NCBI GenBank assembly: GCA_024760905.1
Contig: CM045745.1
Span: forward strand, 19,654,782-19,718,781
DNA length: 64,000 nt
Direction of reading: 5' to 3'
Source of the DNA: Plotosus lineatus
Lineage: Eukaryota; Chordata; Actinopteri; Siluriformes; Plotosidae
Shown: in pieces, positions 1 through 11,106 of the stretch
How positions within the stretch are numbered: the first letter of the stretch is position 1
How the letters are laid out: the number at the start of each line of letters is the position of its first letter
Translations under genes and position numbers: made by a program
The notes under the pieces: model-generated
What the model saw: the letters and a program-made list of their open reading frames with translations, nothing else
The model's database searches: none
Told to the model about the DNA's origin: nothing

Positions 1-262
1 AAGGCGGGGTACACCCTATACAGCTTGTCAGACCATTGTATGGCCAACATACATACCACCATTCACACTCCCTCATACCCAGGGGCGAGTTGGAACAGCC
101 AAGTCATTATAGCTGTGCATATTTTTTGGATCATGCGAGGAAAACCGAAGTACCTGGAGGAAACCCACACAAGCATGGGCAGAGCATGCAGACAACCACA
201 AAGAAACACCAGAGCTGGGAATCAAACCCCGGCCTATTTGGTGTGAGGTGGATGTGCTGACA
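1..262 (-). mobile_element. SINE-C copy, cut by window edge
   Basis: Reverse-strand copy of the commonest repeat here, a fish element with a tRNA-like head and a body that encodes the phrases 'ggaggaaacccacacaagca' and 'caccattcacactc'. The 3' tail lies left of base 1. The head (box-B-like sequence in reverse, near 215-235) ends at about 262, where a second copy starts in the opposite direction. Confidence 0.75.
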
Positions 263-535
263 ACTTTGCCTGGACCTTCTTGCTGTGAGGTCCTGGGTTG
301 AACTCCCAGGCTCTAGTATTTTTGTGTGGCGTTTACATGTTCTCCCCGCACTTATGTGGATTTCCTCTGGATTCTCTGGTTTCCTCCGAGGTGCGAGTAT
401 GAATGGATGTGTGTGTTGCCCTGTGTTCATCTTGCGAGCTGTTCAGGATGTACCACGACTTCACCCAGTGTCAGCTGAGACAGGTTACAACCTCCCTACA
501 ACTCACAGATCAGCAAATCAGTGAGAGTTGAGTAA
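263..535 (+). mobile_element. SINE-C copy, head-to-head with the previous one
   Basis: Forward copy beginning at the RNA polymerase III-like head (tcctgggttgaactccc, box-B-like, 290-306), then the 'tacatgttctcc' and 'tttcctc' body, and the 'ctgttcaggatgtac' tail module. The end has a decayed 'gtgagagttgagt' tail. With 1-262 it forms an inverted pair. Confidence 0.7.
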
Positions 536-1244
536 ATCAAATTTTCAAGATTTTCAACCCTGTTTTTCAGCGGACTTGCTAAAATTATTGCAAAAGTCAA
601 AGCCTCACCTTTTGTCCATTTCATATGAAATCCCTTTTAAGACTCATTCTCTTCAGTCCTCTACTAACATTTGAAAATAAAAGCACCACCTTAATTTTCT
701 GAAACAGATCCTGGTTGTGTGTGGGCGTCAGTCTACGGCTATTTAAAGGGCTTATTCAAACGATTAGACCGTGAAATTAGCTCATTTATTTGAACAGAGT
801 GGAAGCAAGGCGGGAAACTCATGCACAGCGAAGTCACAAATCAATTGTCACTGGAGACACGGGCTGACAATCAGAGCTGCTGACAGTCTCATTGGCTATT
901 CAGTGGCAGGAGTGTATCAGGTTAATGCTGCATGTCTAGCAGTGACTAGAGGTGAACTTTTAATCAAAAGCACCTTAACCGAATCAGTTTACCTTTCCCA
1001 GAAGCCTTTACTCAAGGCAGTGAGCAGCCATTTTTGATGCCATCGGTATTCCTTGTTATAATTGAAAAAAAAAACCTACTACAAAGCAGTGACACACCAA
1101 ACCAATAAATAATAGTCTCAACATTAAATTTTGTATTTAAATATTTTGTAGTTCAACTGTAAATTCTTAAAACTGATTGCATTTTGGTACAATTACTGTA
1201 TTATAATGGTCCTCATTTGGCCTTGGAAAGAAAATACAGGTATA
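536..1244. other. Unique AT-rich stretch
   Basis: No repeat family recognised. An 88-codon open frame at 771-1037 on the plus strand has no recognisable domain, no clear splice sites and no coding-like neighbours, so it is not called as a gene. Confidence 0.5.
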
Positions 1245-2112
1245 CAGGAATCCCTCACTTTAGGGGACAGTTGTGGTCTAGTGGTATAGGGTGCTGGATT
1301 GCTGATCCCAAGGTTGGGGGTTCGAGTCCCACTCTCCACAAGGTTGTCACTGCCCCCCCCCCCCCCCCCCAGTGAAGCTAACTGGGTTATCAAAGGCGGG
1401 CCATGTCTCTCACTGTCTATGGTGAGAGGCATGTAAAAGAACCATTGCTGACTTTCGTAAACAGTAGGCTGCAAAGTCGTCAGCGTGTTTCTGTCCCTTG
1501 CTAAAAAAGTGTGGTGACAGGAAGGGCATCCGACGAAAAACCTCTGCCAAATCAAACGTGAGAATCAGATGATTCGCTGTGGCGACTCCCGAGGAAAAGG
1601 GAAAAAGCCGAAAGGAAGACAGACAGACAGGAATCCCTCACTTTCTGCAGCTGAATGGGACCCCGACCCCCATGCCCCCGAGCGCGACCGCTGAATTCCG
1701 TGAAGTAGGATCACCTGCCCCCAACAACTGACTGATGTATATGTGTATAATATCAATAAATACATATTCAATGTTATAAATGCTTATAATAACAATTAAA
1801 CATTCAAAAATAGTGCATAAGATGTAAATAAAATATAAGTACACACACACATATACAGATGTGCGTGCACGCACTCAGATGTGCACCTCACAAAAATGTA
1901 ACTACTGTAGTTTTGATTTGAGGTTTTGGGTTTTTTGTTTTGTTTGTTTAGGGTTTTTTTTTTTTTTTTTTTTTTGCATAATTGGCCCTGTTTTTGTGAC
2001 ACTTTCCTTAATATTCTTCCTAATTTTTTTAATTTGATGAATATTTAAAAAAAAAAAAACATGATGCACTGAAGCATCATGAATTGAAGCGCGAAGTAGC
2101 AAGGTATCCCTG
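1245..2112 (+). mobile_element. Tigger-B element interrupted by SINE-A
   Basis: Non-autonomous DNA transposon with terminal inverted repeats of the form caggaatccctcac / …ggtatccctg and TA on each side (1243-1244, 2113-2114). The left end (1245-1261) is repeated at 1628-1644 because SINE-A landed there and duplicated it. The body has the family-specific 'ataatatcaataaatacata' core and a short CA run. No transposase remains. Similar copies are at 36662, 40382, 49086 and 51868. Confidence 0.75.
1262..1630 (+). mobile_element. SINE-A, full length, with target duplication
   Basis: tRNA-derived SINE: head with A box (tggtctagtggtatagg) and B box (ggttcgagtccc), a conserved body (gtctctcactgtctat; aagaaccattgctgactttc) and a tail (gatgattcgctgtggcgac…ccgaaagg) that matches the 3' end of the RTE-like LINE at 57240-57290. 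It ends in a (gaca)n tail. Flanked by a 14-17 bp duplication of the Tigger-B end. A run of 19 C at 1352-1370 is a local slippage expansion. Confidence 0.85.
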
Positions 2113-2114
2113 TA

Positions 2115-2924
2115 TTGTGTACTAAAACATCCACCTAGAACATGTGAATGAAGAACCGTTCAGATGTATTTTCCTGGAATCGCAGTGGATTTGGTACTTG
2201 GTTTTAGCGTTGTGCTGGTTTTATGTATGATTTTACCATGTAGAACTTTCAGCTTGACAATTAATGGACAGTTTGTGAAAAATGTATTATTATTATTATT
2301 AGTAGTAGTAGTAGTATCAGAGTTTTGTTTATGATGCTCTCAAAGATATTTAGAAAGAGTGGTGGTCACATGGATTTAAAACACAGGGCTCTCTCTATAC
2401 TGTACAGTGTTCAAACAAAAACAACTAAGTGGATTCTGGGAAAAGAGACCTTCCCTATTTAAAAAATAATTTAGAAGGGGGATTTGTGTCAGGGACAGAA
2501 AATACTTTGAATACTTGGACTTTTTTTTTCTGTATGTAATGTTCCTGACAGTTGTGTAGACTTGGACACATTTGTAAAATGAGGACTTTCTAGTGAACTG
2601 GCAACTAAACAAGAATAAAATGAGAAGCATGACCACATGAACCTAGCCTGTTAACTGAACACAGGAACAAACCCCACTAGACTGCAAACTAGATTACAGA
2701 ACTGAAACTAGGAAATATAGACCAGAGCCTTGTGCTGCCACAGTATGCACAATATTCTGCAGATTGGCAGATACAGAACAAGGCTATTCATCCACTTCCT
2801 GATTGCGCTCACTAATGCATCCCAGATGTATATAATGTCTGCGCCAATCAGGAAGTGGCTCCATGACGCTCAAGTTCTATTTTGGAAGATTTGTACTTTA
2901 GTCAACTATGAGTAAAATGCATTC
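2115..2924. other. Unique stretch with short trinucleotide run
   Basis: No gene or family recognised. A (att)n(agt)n run lies near 2287-2316. Open frames on either strand are short and lack features. Confidence 0.5.
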
Positions 2925-3262
2925 ATTCACTCACTCACTCATGTGCCGAATCACTAACTCCAATCAGGAATGTAGGGTGGCTGAAGCCTGTTTTAGCCAA
3001 CAAGCAGTGAAGGTGAGGTACACCATGAACAGCTCGCCAGACTATCGCAGGGCAAGACACACAACCATTCACAGTCACACTTACATCCAGGGGCCGGCTG
3101 ATTCAGCCAATTACCCTAATCTGCAGTTTTTGGACTGTGGAAAGAAACCAGAGTAATTGGATTAAACCCACACAAGCATGGGGAGAAAAAGTAAACTCAA
3201 CACAGAAACGCTTCAGTTTGGGACTCAATCCCATGACCTTCTTGCTGTGAAGGGGCGCGCTA
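2925..3262 (-). mobile_element. SINE-C copy, near full length
   Basis: Begins with the (attc)n-type tail, then the tail module (aggtacaccatgaacagctc), the 'ccattcacagtcacac' body, and ends at the tRNA-like head (ccttcttgctgtgaaggggc…ctaacgactatga). Moderately diverged. Confidence 0.75.
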
Positions 3263-3529
3263 ACGACTATGATTGCATTTCGTCTGACTATTACTAAAAT
3301 GGAATACTATAACACGTAATTACATTTTCAAGTAAAAAATATGTTTAACACCATACTTTTCATTTCAAGTACTCATTAAAAATACCATGACATGAGATAT
3401 TGTTCTTGGCCTGTTGCTTTGCCAAATTAGTTATTTCTGCTCATTTAATTAAGAGTTTTTAAAGACATACGATCACATTCATATTAATGTTGTATGAAAC
3501 AGCACAGAACTGTGATAATATGGGTTATC

Positions 3530-5640
3530 TTTTGCCCTGCGGGTTTCTTTAGCTGGGATTAATGATTCATACAGGATGATATCCCACCATGAATCGCCAC
3601 CTAATTGTGGTGGAGGAGTTTGTGTGTCGTAATGATCCAAGGAGCTATGTTGCTGGGGAATTATGCCCCTGTTTGAGTCACCCAAGAAGGGTCTGAGAAA
3701 GCACAGTTCCAATGACCTCTATGCAGAAACATATAAAGACACAGTTTCCCTTGCACGGATGCGGGTCACCGGGGTCCCCCTAGCCCTGGGAGCCAGGCCT
3801 TTGGAAGGGGCTTCTAGTGGTTGGGCTTCTGTCCATGAATCCCGGCTGGGCCCAGCCAAAAAAAGGAGACATGGGCCCACTCCACCTTCCCATGGACGGG
3901 ACTATAGGGGTCAGGCGCATGGTGTGTTGGGTGGCAGCCGAAGGCATGGGTTCTGTTGGACCGATCCTCAGCTACTGACCCTGACTCTTGGGACATGGAA
4001 TGGCACATCTCTGGTGAGGAAGAAGCCTGAGCTGGAGCATAGCTTTGGCTCTGAACCACCCATCTTGGCAGAGTCTGGACCTTATTTAATTTTGGAGTTG
4101 CTCATGGAGCGAGGAGCATCCTTGTTGCTGCCCCCCCCCTCTGTGCCCACACATTAGGGCTCTCCCCAGTTGACGAAAAGGTAGCTTCCTTCTGCCTTTG
4201 GTTGGGGAAGCGGGTCCTGACTGTTGTTTGTGTTATGCAACAAATGACAGTTCACAGTACCCACCCTGATTGGAGTTTTTAAGGGATGTGTTGGAGAAAA
4301 CCTCCCCAGGGGACTCCCTCGTTGTAACATGATAGTGTGATCTGGAAGGATGTTATCAGTAGGTACAACCTGTCCAGTCTGAACCTGAATGTTGTTTCAT
4401 GATTGGACATCTGTGCTTATCATGGTTTGTCCTTTACGAGCACCATGTTTGAACATAAAGGTGTCCATAAGTACATTAAGCACCAAGATACCCTTTGCCT
4501 TTCGACAATCGACTTTGTATTTGTGTCACTGGACATGCTGGTCTGCCAGTTCTGGACACTCTGGTGAAGAGAGGAGCAGAGCTGATCATCATCTGGTGGT
4601 GAGTTGGCTCTGATGGTGTGGAAGGCTGCCTTCCAGACCTGGCAGGCCTAATTGTGTAGTTAGGGTCATCTGGGAACATTTGGCAGAAACTTCTGTCGGA
4701 GGGGTCTTTAACTCCCATCTACGTCAGACCTACAACCACATCCCAAAGAAAGCAGGGGAGGGACACAGAATCTGAATGGGCCATGTTTCGTGCCTCCATT
4801 GTTGAGGTGGCAGCCCATAGCTGTGGCCAGAAGGTCATTGTGCTTGTCATGGTGGTAACCCCTGAACCCGGTGGTGGACACCTGTGGTGAAGGGGACTGT
4901 TCAGCTGAAAAAGGAGTCCCATCGGGTCTTATTAGCCTATGGGACTCCTGAGGCAGCAGACAGGTACCGGAAGGCCAAACGCCTTGCAGCCCGACCTGTC
5001 ACTGATGCAAAATCTCGGGCATGGGAGGAGTTTGGGGAGGGCCTGTAAAGCAATTATTTGTTGGCATCGAAAAGGTTCTAGACCACCATCCAATGCCTCA
5101 GGATAGGGAAGCAGTTCTCCACAAATACTGTTTACAGTGGATGTAGGGAGCTGCTTGCCTTGATTGAGGGTGTTGGGAGGGGAAAGGAATACTTCAAGGA
5201 CCTCCTCAATCCCATCAACATGCCCTTCAAGAAGGAGGAACACCATGGGGGTGTGGGTGGGGATCCACCCATCATGGGCTGATGTCCTCAAGGTAGTCAA
5301 AAAGCTCCAGTCGGGCTCCGAGGTGAAGATCCACCCTGAATATCTCATGGCTCTGGACGTTGTAGGACTGTCTTGGTTGACACGTCTCTGCAACGTCACG
5401 CTATTATCGGGGGCCGTACCTCTGAATTGGAAAACCAGGGTGGTAGTCTCCCTTTTAAAAAAGGTAAAAAGGTAAAAATTTTTATCATGGAATCACACTC
5501 CTCATCCTGTCTGTCTGTCTTCCTTTCGGCTTTTTCCCTTTTTTTTTTTTTACTCGGGAGTCGCCACAGCGAATCATCTGATTCGCACGTTTGACTCCTC
5601 AGCTTACCCGGGAAAATCTGTGCTTAGTCTGCTGCCGATA
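3530..5640 (+). pseudogene. LINE 5' part: endonuclease and start of RT domain, dead
   Basis: A decayed APE-type non-LTR retrotransposon of a kind widespread in fish. The leader (3560-3960) includes 'FARM/LARMRVTGVPL'-like coding. From 3975 LTLGTWNGTSL is the start of the endonuclease domain; at 4445-4610 come MFEHKGVH, then STIDFV, then RADHHLVVSWL, typical of the end of that domain. At 4915-5060 the linker reads AYGTPEAADRY and AWEEFGEG; at 5345-5395 ALDVVGLSWLTRLCN starts the reverse transcriptase region. Many stops and shifts separate these, and the rest of the RT is absent. Interrupted at 5505-5593 by a SINE-A fragment. Clade within the APE LINEs not assigned. Confidence 0.75.
5505..5593 (-). 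mobile_element. SINE-A tail fragment inserted in the LINE
   Basis: Only the last ~89 bp of SINE-A, in reverse, ending (left side) in a (gaca)n tail. Exact 8-bp duplication actcctca on both sides (5497-5504 and 5594-5601) shows a genuine, severely 5'-truncated retrotransposition rather than a deletion remnant. Confidence 0.8.
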
Positions 5641-5842
5641 TTGGATTGCGTTTTATGTACACATGGAATCTATATCTCATGTTGTTTAGGGGAGACCAAA
5701 TAAATCCATAATACTGGATATGATCAAGTATTTGTTTTTGATGAGATTTTTAAAAAAATTTTAATTACAGTTTTGCATGCATATTTGCGTAGAAAATGTA
5801 AATACTTTTTGATCTTATAGATATTTGATCCATTTAAGATAT

Positions 5843-6385
5843 TTCTTCCAGGTACTTCAGTTTCCTCCCAATAGGGGGCAGTGGTGGTCTAGTGGTATAG
5901 GCCGCTGGATTGCTGAGCGTAGGTTTGGGGGTTCAAGTCCCACTCTCCACAAGGTTGTCACTGTCCCCCCCAGTGCAGCTAACTGGGTTATCAAAGGCTG
6001 GCCATGTCTCTCACTGTCTATAGTGAGAGGCATGTAAAAGAACCATTGCTGACTTTTGTAAAGAGTAGCTGCAAAGCCATCATTGTGTTTCTATCCCTTG
6101 TTAAAGGGTTGTGTCAGGAAGGACGTTCCGACGTAAAAACCTATGCCAAATCAAACGTGCAAATCATTTGTTGTAGCGACCCCTGAAAAAAGGGAAAAAG
6201 CCGAAAGGAAATCTCACTCCAGTTTCCTCCCACAGCTCAAAAACATGCCTATGTGTTGTTCCTGCAAAGATCTAGCAAGCTGTTCAGGGTCTGTCCTTAA
6301 TTCAACCAGTGTTGGCTGAGGTAGCCTCCAGCCTCCCAGCAACCCTAATAGGATTACGTGCTTCGGCAAATGAGTGAGTTTCTCT
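5843..6385 (+). mobile_element. SINE-C fragment split by SINE-A
   Basis: Left part 5843-5870 ('ggtacttcagtttcctccca') and right part 6220-6385 ('cagtttcctcccacagctca', 'ctgttcagggtctgtcc', 'gtagcctccagcctcccagc') are one SINE-C body and tail; the head is missing. Confidence 0.75.
5871..6219 (+). mobile_element. SINE-A, full length
   Basis: Head tggtctagtggtatagg with B box ggttcaagtccc, SINE-A body and RTE-like tail. Flanked by a 13-bp duplication cagtttcctccca (5858-5870, 6220-6232) within SINE-C. Confidence 0.85.
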
Positions 6386-6499
6386 GTAATTTTAGGTTCT
6401 GGGGATGGCACTTGAATATTTTCCCAATTTCTGTGGGACGATGAAAACTGACAATATACTATGAAGCTTTGGTAGTTACACATTCATGCCTAAAGAATA

Positions 6500-7321
6500 C
6501 AGACGCTCCTCGACATTCATTCGTTTTACTTATTTTTCGATTTTACGTTAAAAAAAAAAAAAAAAGTCAAATTTTGAGTTTAGCGTGCCCTCTGTAGTAT
6601 GAGACGTGCCTACGTAGTACGCTGATGTAATAAGCTATTTCCACATGACGCTGCGTCCATTGTTTACAAACGACAGACTGAACGTGCCCCTCCTTCTTCC
6701 CAGTTCACCGTGTGTTACCCTTGTGTTAGGACGTCGTCTCTGTGATCTTTGTGTTTACACTGTTTTGCGGACTTTTGTAACCCTAAGCAAATATGGTTGG
6801 TCAGAAGCGTAAGCCTACTAGTGATGGTGGTAATCAGAAAAAGCAACAAGCCATCTCATTCGAAAACTAAGTTGGCTATTATGAAGAAAATCGATGCTGG
6901 CGAAAAACACGTGAATGTTGAACGTTTCTTTTGAATGGCTCCGTCGGCCATCGGAACCATTTACAAGCAGAAAGATCTCATCACAGAGCATTTTAAAGGT
7001 TATATTTGATACTGTATTTGATATTTGATGAGTGAATTTTATTAAAATTTATCTATTTGACATTATTTTGCTTGAATTGAATTTATTTTAAATTAATGTA
7101 TATATTATTTGATATATTTGATATTATTTTACAATGTTATGTTTATAATAATTGGTTTAGGGGTGTTTTATGAGATACGATAATGGTATTTATGGATGTA
7201 TAGTACAGTATGAACGTCATACGTCACTGGAACATACAGTAACAACTTACGTTTTTTTTTTTTTTTCACCTTACGTTCGGCCGTCCGGAACCGAACTAAA
7301 ACGCAAGTCGAGGAGCGTCTG
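6500..7321 (+). mobile_element. Tigger-1 element, copy 1
   Basis: TIRs cagacgctcctcgac… / …gtcgaggagcgtctg with TA on both sides (6498-6499, 7322-7323). Total 822 bp. The left part holds a probable transposase leader and N-terminus; the catalytic domain is absent and the right part is AT-rich filler. Same structure as 61350-62189. Confidence 0.85.
6793..7010 (+). pseudogene. Tigger/CENP-B-type DNA-binding N-terminus, broken
   Basis: From ATG 6793 the frame reads MVGQKRKPTSDGGNQKK and stops after 25 codons; in the shifted frame it continues with TKLAIMKKIDAGEKHVNVER and, after a stop, MAPSAIGTIYKQKDLI. This is the helix-turn-helix (CENP-B N / psq-like) pattern of pogo-superfamily transposases (K-l-x-I-i-k-k-i-d-x-G then P-S-t-i-x-t-I-x-k). 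The DDE nuclease that would follow (about 300 residues in the family) is missing. Confidence 0.7.
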
Positions 7322-7323
7322 TA

Positions 7324-8724
7324 CTCAATACATGGAGGAAAACTGGAGCCTCTACATGGTAGAAAAACAAACACAGTAGTGACAAAAATACTTAATGACT
7401 TGTGGAGGCTTTTATGTGAGCCTGAAGTGGTAAAGTGTCTGACAGCAAGGTCACAGACACTGAATAGCCAGTAGCAGTGTGCCTGATAAAGCACGGAATG
7501 ATAGCAGGGAAGATATCATCAAATTACCAATTTCCTCACCTAAAGGTGCTGGATAAACCTGTCAATTTCCAGCACAGGTTGTGAATCTAAATAGCAAATC
7601 TTTCAAAATGTTTAAATTGTTAATGCAGTTAAACTACAACTCAGTTTCTTCATTACATACTTTTCTGCAAAAACAGCGGAATTAGAAACCTAATTACTTG
7701 ACAGTTTAGTATTATGTCAGCTAATTGAAAATCGAGTGAGATTTGAACACAGAGAACTAATTTGAGGTTTGTAGGCTTAGACACACCCACACCACCATAA
7801 CCACTGAAGGGAAACTGACTCAAAACAACGCATACAGCATGAGTAGATTCTGCTGGAGTTAGAGATTAGATAAATCAGAGGTGCTACAGCCATCATATGT
7901 CTCATAAACGCTTTCTCTCTTTTTATAAATTCACCCTGCTGGCAAGCTCAAAATTATTAAAATCAGCAAGCAACACATTCCGATTAGCAGCAATAAATTA
8001 GAAGCACCACATTTTATATGATTGATTTTTTTTTATTTATTTTTTAATGGTGCCAAGACCTTTCAGAGAAGGGCAGTGGCTACCACTGAAAGAGAGACTG
8101 AAACTAGCAGCTGTGTTTCCTGTGCAGCCTGCTCGAGCAGCTGAAGCAGATGTTTCCTAATAAAGACGCAGCGCTGTGCTCAAGAGGAGACTGAATATGA
8201 AATAATGACTGCCAGCCAAAGGTACAATCATTTGCTTCCTGTCTTGATTTATGCCAGTCAATTAAAGGAGCTTTGAACAGTCTTTAATAACTACACCTGA
8301 CATATGCATCTCAGATCTGATAATGAGTGACTGCGGCATAACAGTATAATCTGCCAAGTGCAGGATTCACATTGATTTTTGTTGATATATGATTTTTCAT
8401 TAACATTTCTAATGAAAGGAACATTTTTTTTTTTTTTTTTTTGCTGAATAGATTGAAGTGAATGTGCACTGGGTGTTTTTATAGACAATTAACTAATGTT
8501 AAATCAGTTGAATGTTGACAGAAGGTTAGTGTGGTAGTTTAGCCGAACCAAGACTTGAGTTTGAGAGTACGTACTTACAAGGGCCCATTCAATTACCAGG
8601 CACATTAAATAAATATGAAATGGTGTCATTTCTTGAAAATCATCCACAATGTCTTTCTGAAATCATTTTCTTATTCCTGAACACAAGTGTCAGTGACACA
8701 TCTGCACTGGTATTAATGATATTA
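7324..8724. other. Unique stretch
   Basis: AT-rich, no repeat family recognised except short A/T runs (8023-8043, 8426-8443). No splice-flanked open frame was recognised. Confidence 0.45.
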
Positions 8725-9245
8725 CAATTATGGCAGATGCCCTTATTCAGAGTGACTTACATTTATCATTTTTATACAAATGAGCAGGGCACTGCTGGCC
8801 TAGTGGTATAGGGCAATGGATCGTTGATCGTAAGGTTGGGGGTTCGAGTCCCACTTTCCACAAAGTCGTCCCTGTCCCCCCAGTGCAGCTAACTGGGTTA
8901 TCAAAGGCAGGCCATGTCTCTCACTGTCTATGGTGTGAGGTTCATGTAAAAGAACCATTGCTGGCTTTCGACAAGAGTAGCTGCATAGCCGTCAGACTGT
9001 TTCCACCCTACGATGGCCTGTCGAGCTGTCCAGGGTGTACTCTGCCCTCGCCCGGAGTCGGCTGGGATGGGTGCCAGCCTCCCAGCAACCCTAATTAGGA
9101 TTAAGCGGTTACAGATAATGAACTGATGATACAAATGAGCAATTGAGGGTTAAGGTCGTTCTTCAAAGGCCTAACAGTGGTGGCACTAGTTGAACCCATG
9201 ACTTTTTGGATCGATAACTCATTGCCTTAACACTAAGCACCCACT
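8725..9245 (-). mobile_element. SINE-E copy split by SINE-B
   Basis: Left part 8725-8786 has the widespread fish core (gcagatgcccttattcagag, tgacttacatttatc); right part 9129-9245 continues 'gagcaattgagggttaagg' to a tRNA-like head in reverse (ttgaacccatgac…ttaacactaagca). The two halves join perfectly once SINE-B is removed. Confidence 0.7.
8787..9128 (+). mobile_element. SINE-B, full length
   Basis: Same tRNA-like head and body as SINE-A (ggttcgagtccc; gtctctcactgtctat) but from about 9000 the tail is that of SINE-C (cgagctgtccagggtgtac, 'cctaattaggattaagcggt'). Flanked by an exact 13-bp duplication atacaaatgagca (8774-8786, 9129-9141). Confidence 0.85.
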
Positions 9246-10568
9246 GCCCACGTTGGTAAACATTGCACTCTTCTTTTGATCTCTCTTGAAATTGTTTGCC
9301 GTTTCTGAAAAACTGATTTCTGACTTTTTACTTTCGATGAATCATTTTCGCCCTGACAAATTATCATGCATCATTGTTCCTATGGTCATGCAGTATTGTT
9401 ATCACTGTACACAGACGCAGAACCAACACACAATGTAAAATGAGTTAATAAAAGATACTATGCCTGGCAGCTGCGTGGTTCTCTCAGGAAACCTTTATAT
9501 TCATCCAAAATTGACTGATAATGGAAGATAAAACATATAGACAGACTATTTACAATTCAACTCTGTATCTGGAATTGACATGAGCTTTAATTTTATGTAA
9601 TAGTTTTGTCTTTTCAAAGGAAAACCTCTACTTTCACCTCAAGCCCGACATAACTTATTCTTTATAATTAAATATCTGAGGGATTAGACATGAAGTAGGT
9701 ATTATTTGGTCTTAGTGGATATTTAACAATGGCAAATTTATAGTCAATAACAGTACAGTACGCACTGCGTGTTTTGAGGAATTCTTATTTGAATCTCTCT
9801 TCTGCATCTCCCTTAATACTTTACCTTTCTACTAAATTTGGAACTTATCTACATCAACCTGATAGTCAAGAATTTCCATTTTAATTCGACTGGTTTTTAA
9901 ATGAGCAATTCTATCTTACTTGACAAAAGAATTGTACTACTTTAACTATTAAAAATTACACGGACGCTTTATCTGACATTTAAACAAAATGATCACAGCG
10001 CACGATCAGCAATTCATTTACGTCTTTAAAATTGAACTTGTGCCACAGAAATCTCTCCATAGTTAAGCGCAAGCTATTCATAAATATGGCAGCATGGGTA
10101 ATTTTATATTGCGCTGATTGAAATGCTTGAGCCGTACTTTAAAAACAGTACTCCACTGATATTTTCTCTGTGAATTTGGAAATGTTGATCAGTTGAAAAA
10201 TACTGTGGTGATGAATGTGAATGAACAGACTGTTTCTGCTGAGACCTTTGCAATGGAAGCGAGGCAGGATGTGTGCATGATGTGCTCGGCACTTTGCACC
10301 ACTTTCTCATCTTAATTGAATCTGGCAGTTCCCACCTCCCCAGCATACGACAGGAAGATAGTGCTTCACACCTTTCTACACAAGTGTGCAATAAACTGGC
10401 CCAAATAAAATGCACTCTGCAGCAAAAAAAAAAAAAAAAAAAAAACCCTTACAAACAGGGAGTGACAAAAGTCACTGCTACTTTGAACTGCATGTTTTTG
10501 AACTAAAAAGGTGTTTTCAGGAAAGTAAGCTGCCCTTTGTGCCATTCAATTTTCATGTCTGGTATCCA
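9246..10568. other. Unique stretch
   Basis: AT-rich sequence with no recognised repeat; a poly-A run at 10423-10443. Open frames near 10104-10415 (minus) have no recognisable motif. Confidence 0.45.
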
Positions 10569-10590
10569 TGTGTGTGTGTGTGTGTGCGTG

Positions 10591-10662
<72 letters not shown>
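10569..10662 (+). repeat. (TG)n(AG)n compound microsatellite
   Basis: About 68 bp of TG with two CG interruptions followed by 26 bp of AG/GA. The TG part may adopt Z-DNA, the AG part is a homopurine tract. Confidence 0.95.
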
Positions 10663-10887
10663 CACAGGATGTTATTTTTCAGCCAAACCATCATACCGTC
10701 ATGTGGACAAGCATGTGAAGATAATGCTCTTGGGAGGAAGAAGGTAGAGGGAAGAAAAAAAAAAAGACTTAGAGTGAAAAGAAGAGAAAGACATAAATCT
10801 TGCTTACAGAGTGACTGTTTGTATAAGTAATCGGCCGGCTGTCTTCATAGTGAGTTGCAGAGAAGTCTTTAGCCAGAAGTTCCCTAA

Positions 10888-10889
<2 letters not shown>

Positions 10890-10964
<75 letters not shown>
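10890..10964 (+). repeat. (AC)n microsatellite
   Basis: About 37 AC units, 230 bp from the previous TG array and in the opposite phase on this strand, so the two can pair as an imperfect hairpin. Confidence 0.95.
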
Positions 10965-10965
<1 letters not shown>

Positions 10966-11106
10966 ATAAATATAAATATTAAATTTGGACACTGAAAGCA
11001 TTGCATGTACACGACTGCTTGTTTCCTCTGATGAAACAGCTGTTCCTCTCACTATCTTGATGAACATATCTCCTGTATGGAAATAGGAAATGGTTTAGTA
11101 AGTTGC

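Noticed and set aside
1270..1340. tRNA-like sequence that a tRNA finder could call (also in the other SINE heads)
   Set aside because: It is the pol III head of a SINE: it is joined to a SINE body, flanked by target duplications and repeated many times.
3663..4157. 164-codon open frame that looks like a gene
   Set aside because: It is the leader and endonuclease start of a degenerate LINE, as shown by the colinear fragments that follow.
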